Assembly: GCA_030433195.1 (NCBI GenBank)
Contig: JAUIME010000285.1
Location: 1 to 6,793, forward strand
Length of the DNA stretch: 6,793 nt
Direction of reading: 5' to 3'
From: a bacterium
Lineage (GTDB): Bacteria; Planctomycetota; JACOTG01; JAUIME01
The first letter of the stretch is position 1. Each line of letters starts with the position of its first letter. The translations under genes and the position numbers were made by a program. The notes under the pieces were generated by a model. That model had not been told where the DNA came from and did not search any database. It saw nothing but the letters and a program-made list of their open reading frames with translations. This document shows, in pieces, positions 5,796 to 6,793 of the stretch.

Positions 5796-5978
5796 GTGGG
5801 GAAGACGTTCCGAGATCGAGCGGAGCAGGGTCAGGACCGAGGGTTTCATGCCCGCTCCCGGCGACCGCGCTGCAACGAACAGGAAACGTACGAAGCGCTC
5901 GCGGGCCGCGGTTACGACCGCGACGACTACGACGAGCCCGATTTCGACACTCCCTCGCGGTCTCGCTCATCGCGTTGA
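5796..5978 (+). CDS. Small charged hypothetical protein (60 aa, GTG start)
   Basis: I do not assign a known family. The 60-residue product begins MGKTFRDRAEQG (GTG read as Met), has an Arg-rich middle (RSRRPR, 20-25), an acidic, tyrosine-containing patch (YDRDDYDEPDFD, 40-51) and a Ser/Arg tail. There is no signal peptide or membrane segment, and most of it is probably disordered. Support comes from a good ribosome site (AAAGGA, 9 nt upstream), mostly G/C third codon positions, the GKTFRDR opening that looks like small basic proteins annotated as hypothetical in other high-GC bacteria, and a strong hairpin 11 nt after the stop. It is the only gene called on the plus strand and converges on corA. 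It could still be a chance frame, as long false frames are common in DNA of this composition. Confidence 0.5.
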   Translation: MGKTFRDRAEQGQDRGFHARSRRPRCNEQETYEALAGRGYDRDDYDEPDFDTPSRSRSSR

Positions 5979-5989
5979 GCGGCTGCGCT

Positions 5990-6018
5990 CCCGAGTCCGA
6001 GAACCCCTCGGACTCGGG
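5990..6018. terminator. Perfect 12-bp hairpin between convergent genes (bidirectional terminator candidate)
   Basis: CCCGAGTCCGAG (5990-6001) and CTCGGACTCGGG (6007-6018) pair perfectly with loop AACCC. It lies 11 nt after the small gene's stop and 24 nt after the corA stop. Neither strand has a T-run beyond the stem, so termination may rely on the stem alone or on Rho. The placement between convergent stops is typical of a shared terminator. Confidence 0.65.
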
Positions 6019-6042
6019 TTCCGGCCTCGCCCGTTCGCTCCG

Positions 6043-6793
6043 CTAGGGCGGGCCGATCCAGCGCTTGTGGCGGAAGTACCACAGGAGCCCGAGCGTGACG
6101 AGCCCCATGAAGATCATCACCGCGGGGTAGCCGTACTCCCAACCGAGTTCCGGCATGTTCAGCGGATGGTCGCGCTCGAAGTTCATGCCGTAGACCCCGG
6201 CGACGAACCCCAGCGGAATGAAGATCGTCGCGATGATCGTCAGCACCTTCATGACTTCGTTCATGCGGTTGCTGAGGCTCGACAGGTAGACGTCGAGCAG
6301 GCTCGTCGCCGTTTCGCGATAGCTTTCGACGAGTTCGACGATCTGCACCGCGTGGTCTTGGCAATCGCGGAAGAAGACGCGCGTCGGCTCGCGGATGAGC
6401 TCGTTGTCCTCGCTGCGCACGAGCGTGCCGATCGCGTCGCGAAGCGGCCACGTCGCGCGGCGTAGTGACATGAGCTGACGCTTGAGCGCGTAGATCTCGG
6501 GCACGGCCTCGGGGCTCGGTTCGAGGATGACCGTGTGCTCGAGGTCTTCGATCTGATCGCTCAACGTCTCGAGCAGCGGGAAGTGGGTGTCGATGACCGC
6601 GTCGGTGAGCGCGTACGCGAGATAGTCGGGACCGGCGTTGCGAATGCGCGCGCGGCCGTTGCGCAGACGGTGGCGCACGGGTTCGAACGCGTCGCCGGTG
6701 CGCTCTTGGAACGTCACGACATAGCGATCGCCGATGAAGAGGCTGACCTGCTCGCTCTCGATCGTCCCGTCGTCGACGAGGTGCGGTTGCCGA
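6043..6793 (-). CDS. corA: CorA-family Mg2+/divalent-cation channel, C-terminal part (runs off right edge)
   Basis: The last 249 residues are visible; the frame is open to the edge and the N-terminus lies beyond it. The visible start (VDDGTIESEQVSLFIGDRYVVTFQE) matches the end of the CorA alpha/beta cytoplasmic domain, so the codon for V26 is internal and not a start. A long helical region (about 60-175; ETLSDQIEDLEHTVI, NEVMKVLTIIATIFIPLGF) leads to the pore helix. It ends in the family hallmark YGMNFE (201-206), followed by the periplasmic loop NMPELGW (212-218), a second membrane helix (about 223-241) and a basic cytoplasmic tail (RHKRWIGPP). CorA is a homopentamer driven by membrane potential. 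The MPEL loop after GMN is the usual Mg2+-channel form rather than a ZntB-like one. It ends facing the small plus-strand gene across a shared hairpin. Confidence 0.93.
   Translation of the reverse strand, partial: RQPHLVDDGTIESEQVSLFIGDRYVVTFQERTGDAFEPVRHRLRNGRARIRNAGPDYLAYALTDAVIDTHFPLLETLSDQIEDLEHTVILEPSPEAVPEIYALKRQLMSLRRATWPLRDAIGTLVRSEDNELIREPTRVFFRDCQDHAVQIVELVESYRETATSLLDVYLSSLSNRMNEVMKVLTIIATIFIPLGFVAGVYGMNFERDHPLNMPELGWEYGYPAVMIFMGLVTLGLLWYFRHKRWIGPP

Noticed and set aside
5403..5849. 148-codon minus-strand open frame upstream of the GGT-like gene
   Set aside because: Composition is random-looking (Ser/Arg/Ala, no domain) with weak start support, and it overlaps the better-supported small plus-strand gene and the palindromes.
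6023..6055. Second hairpin overlapping the corA stop (CGCCC with GGGCG)
   Set aside because: The stem is short and bulged and overlaps the stop codon. The perfect 12-bp stem at 5990-6018 is the better terminator candidate.
5512..6465. 317-codon plus-strand open frame across the intergenic region and corA
   Set aside because: Its C-terminal half is antisense to clear CorA sequence, and its N-terminal half has no ribosome site or coding character.

Overview
The window is high-GC bacterial DNA carrying parts or all of six genes, five on the minus strand and one small candidate on the plus strand. The strong G/C bias at third codon positions, a sigma-54 activator and a secreted MscS-porin-type protein suggest a high-GC Gram-negative bacterium, perhaps of a myxobacterial/deltaproteobacterial or planctomycete type. 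The sequence alone does not fix the taxon. I see no tRNA, rRNA, CRISPR array, insertion sequence or phage gene, so this looks like ordinary chromosome.

Layout from the right edge, following minus-strand transcription. A CorA magnesium/divalent-cation channel enters from beyond the right edge and stops at 6043. It converges on a small 60-codon plus-strand gene (5796-5978), and a perfect 12-bp hairpin sits between the two stops. A gene-poor stretch of about 440 bp (5358-5795), rich in palindromes, separates the small gene from a divergent minus-strand pair: a gamma-glutamyltransferase-like Ntn hydrolase (3732-5357) and, 17 nt downstream, a sigma-54-dependent activator (2251-3714). A 9-bp-stem hairpin follows the activator, then an AT-rich extended -10 promoter, then the magnesium transporter gene mgtE (728-2104). 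Last comes the N-terminal part of an MscK/MscM-like mechanosensitive channel (start 594), which runs off the left edge.

Two themes stand out. The first is ion homeostasis: two unrelated Mg2+ transport families (CorA, MgtE) and a mechanosensitive channel lie within 7 kb. The second is the apparent two-gene operon of a cytoplasmic GGT-like enzyme and a sigma-54 activator. The enzyme keeps the catalytic Thr but seems to lack several gamma-glutamyl-binding residues. The activator keeps the full AAA+ machinery, including GAFTGA, but its receiver-like N-domain has lost the phosphorylation residues. That pair is the most likely place for undescribed biology here. The functional link between the two is inferred from operon structure only.
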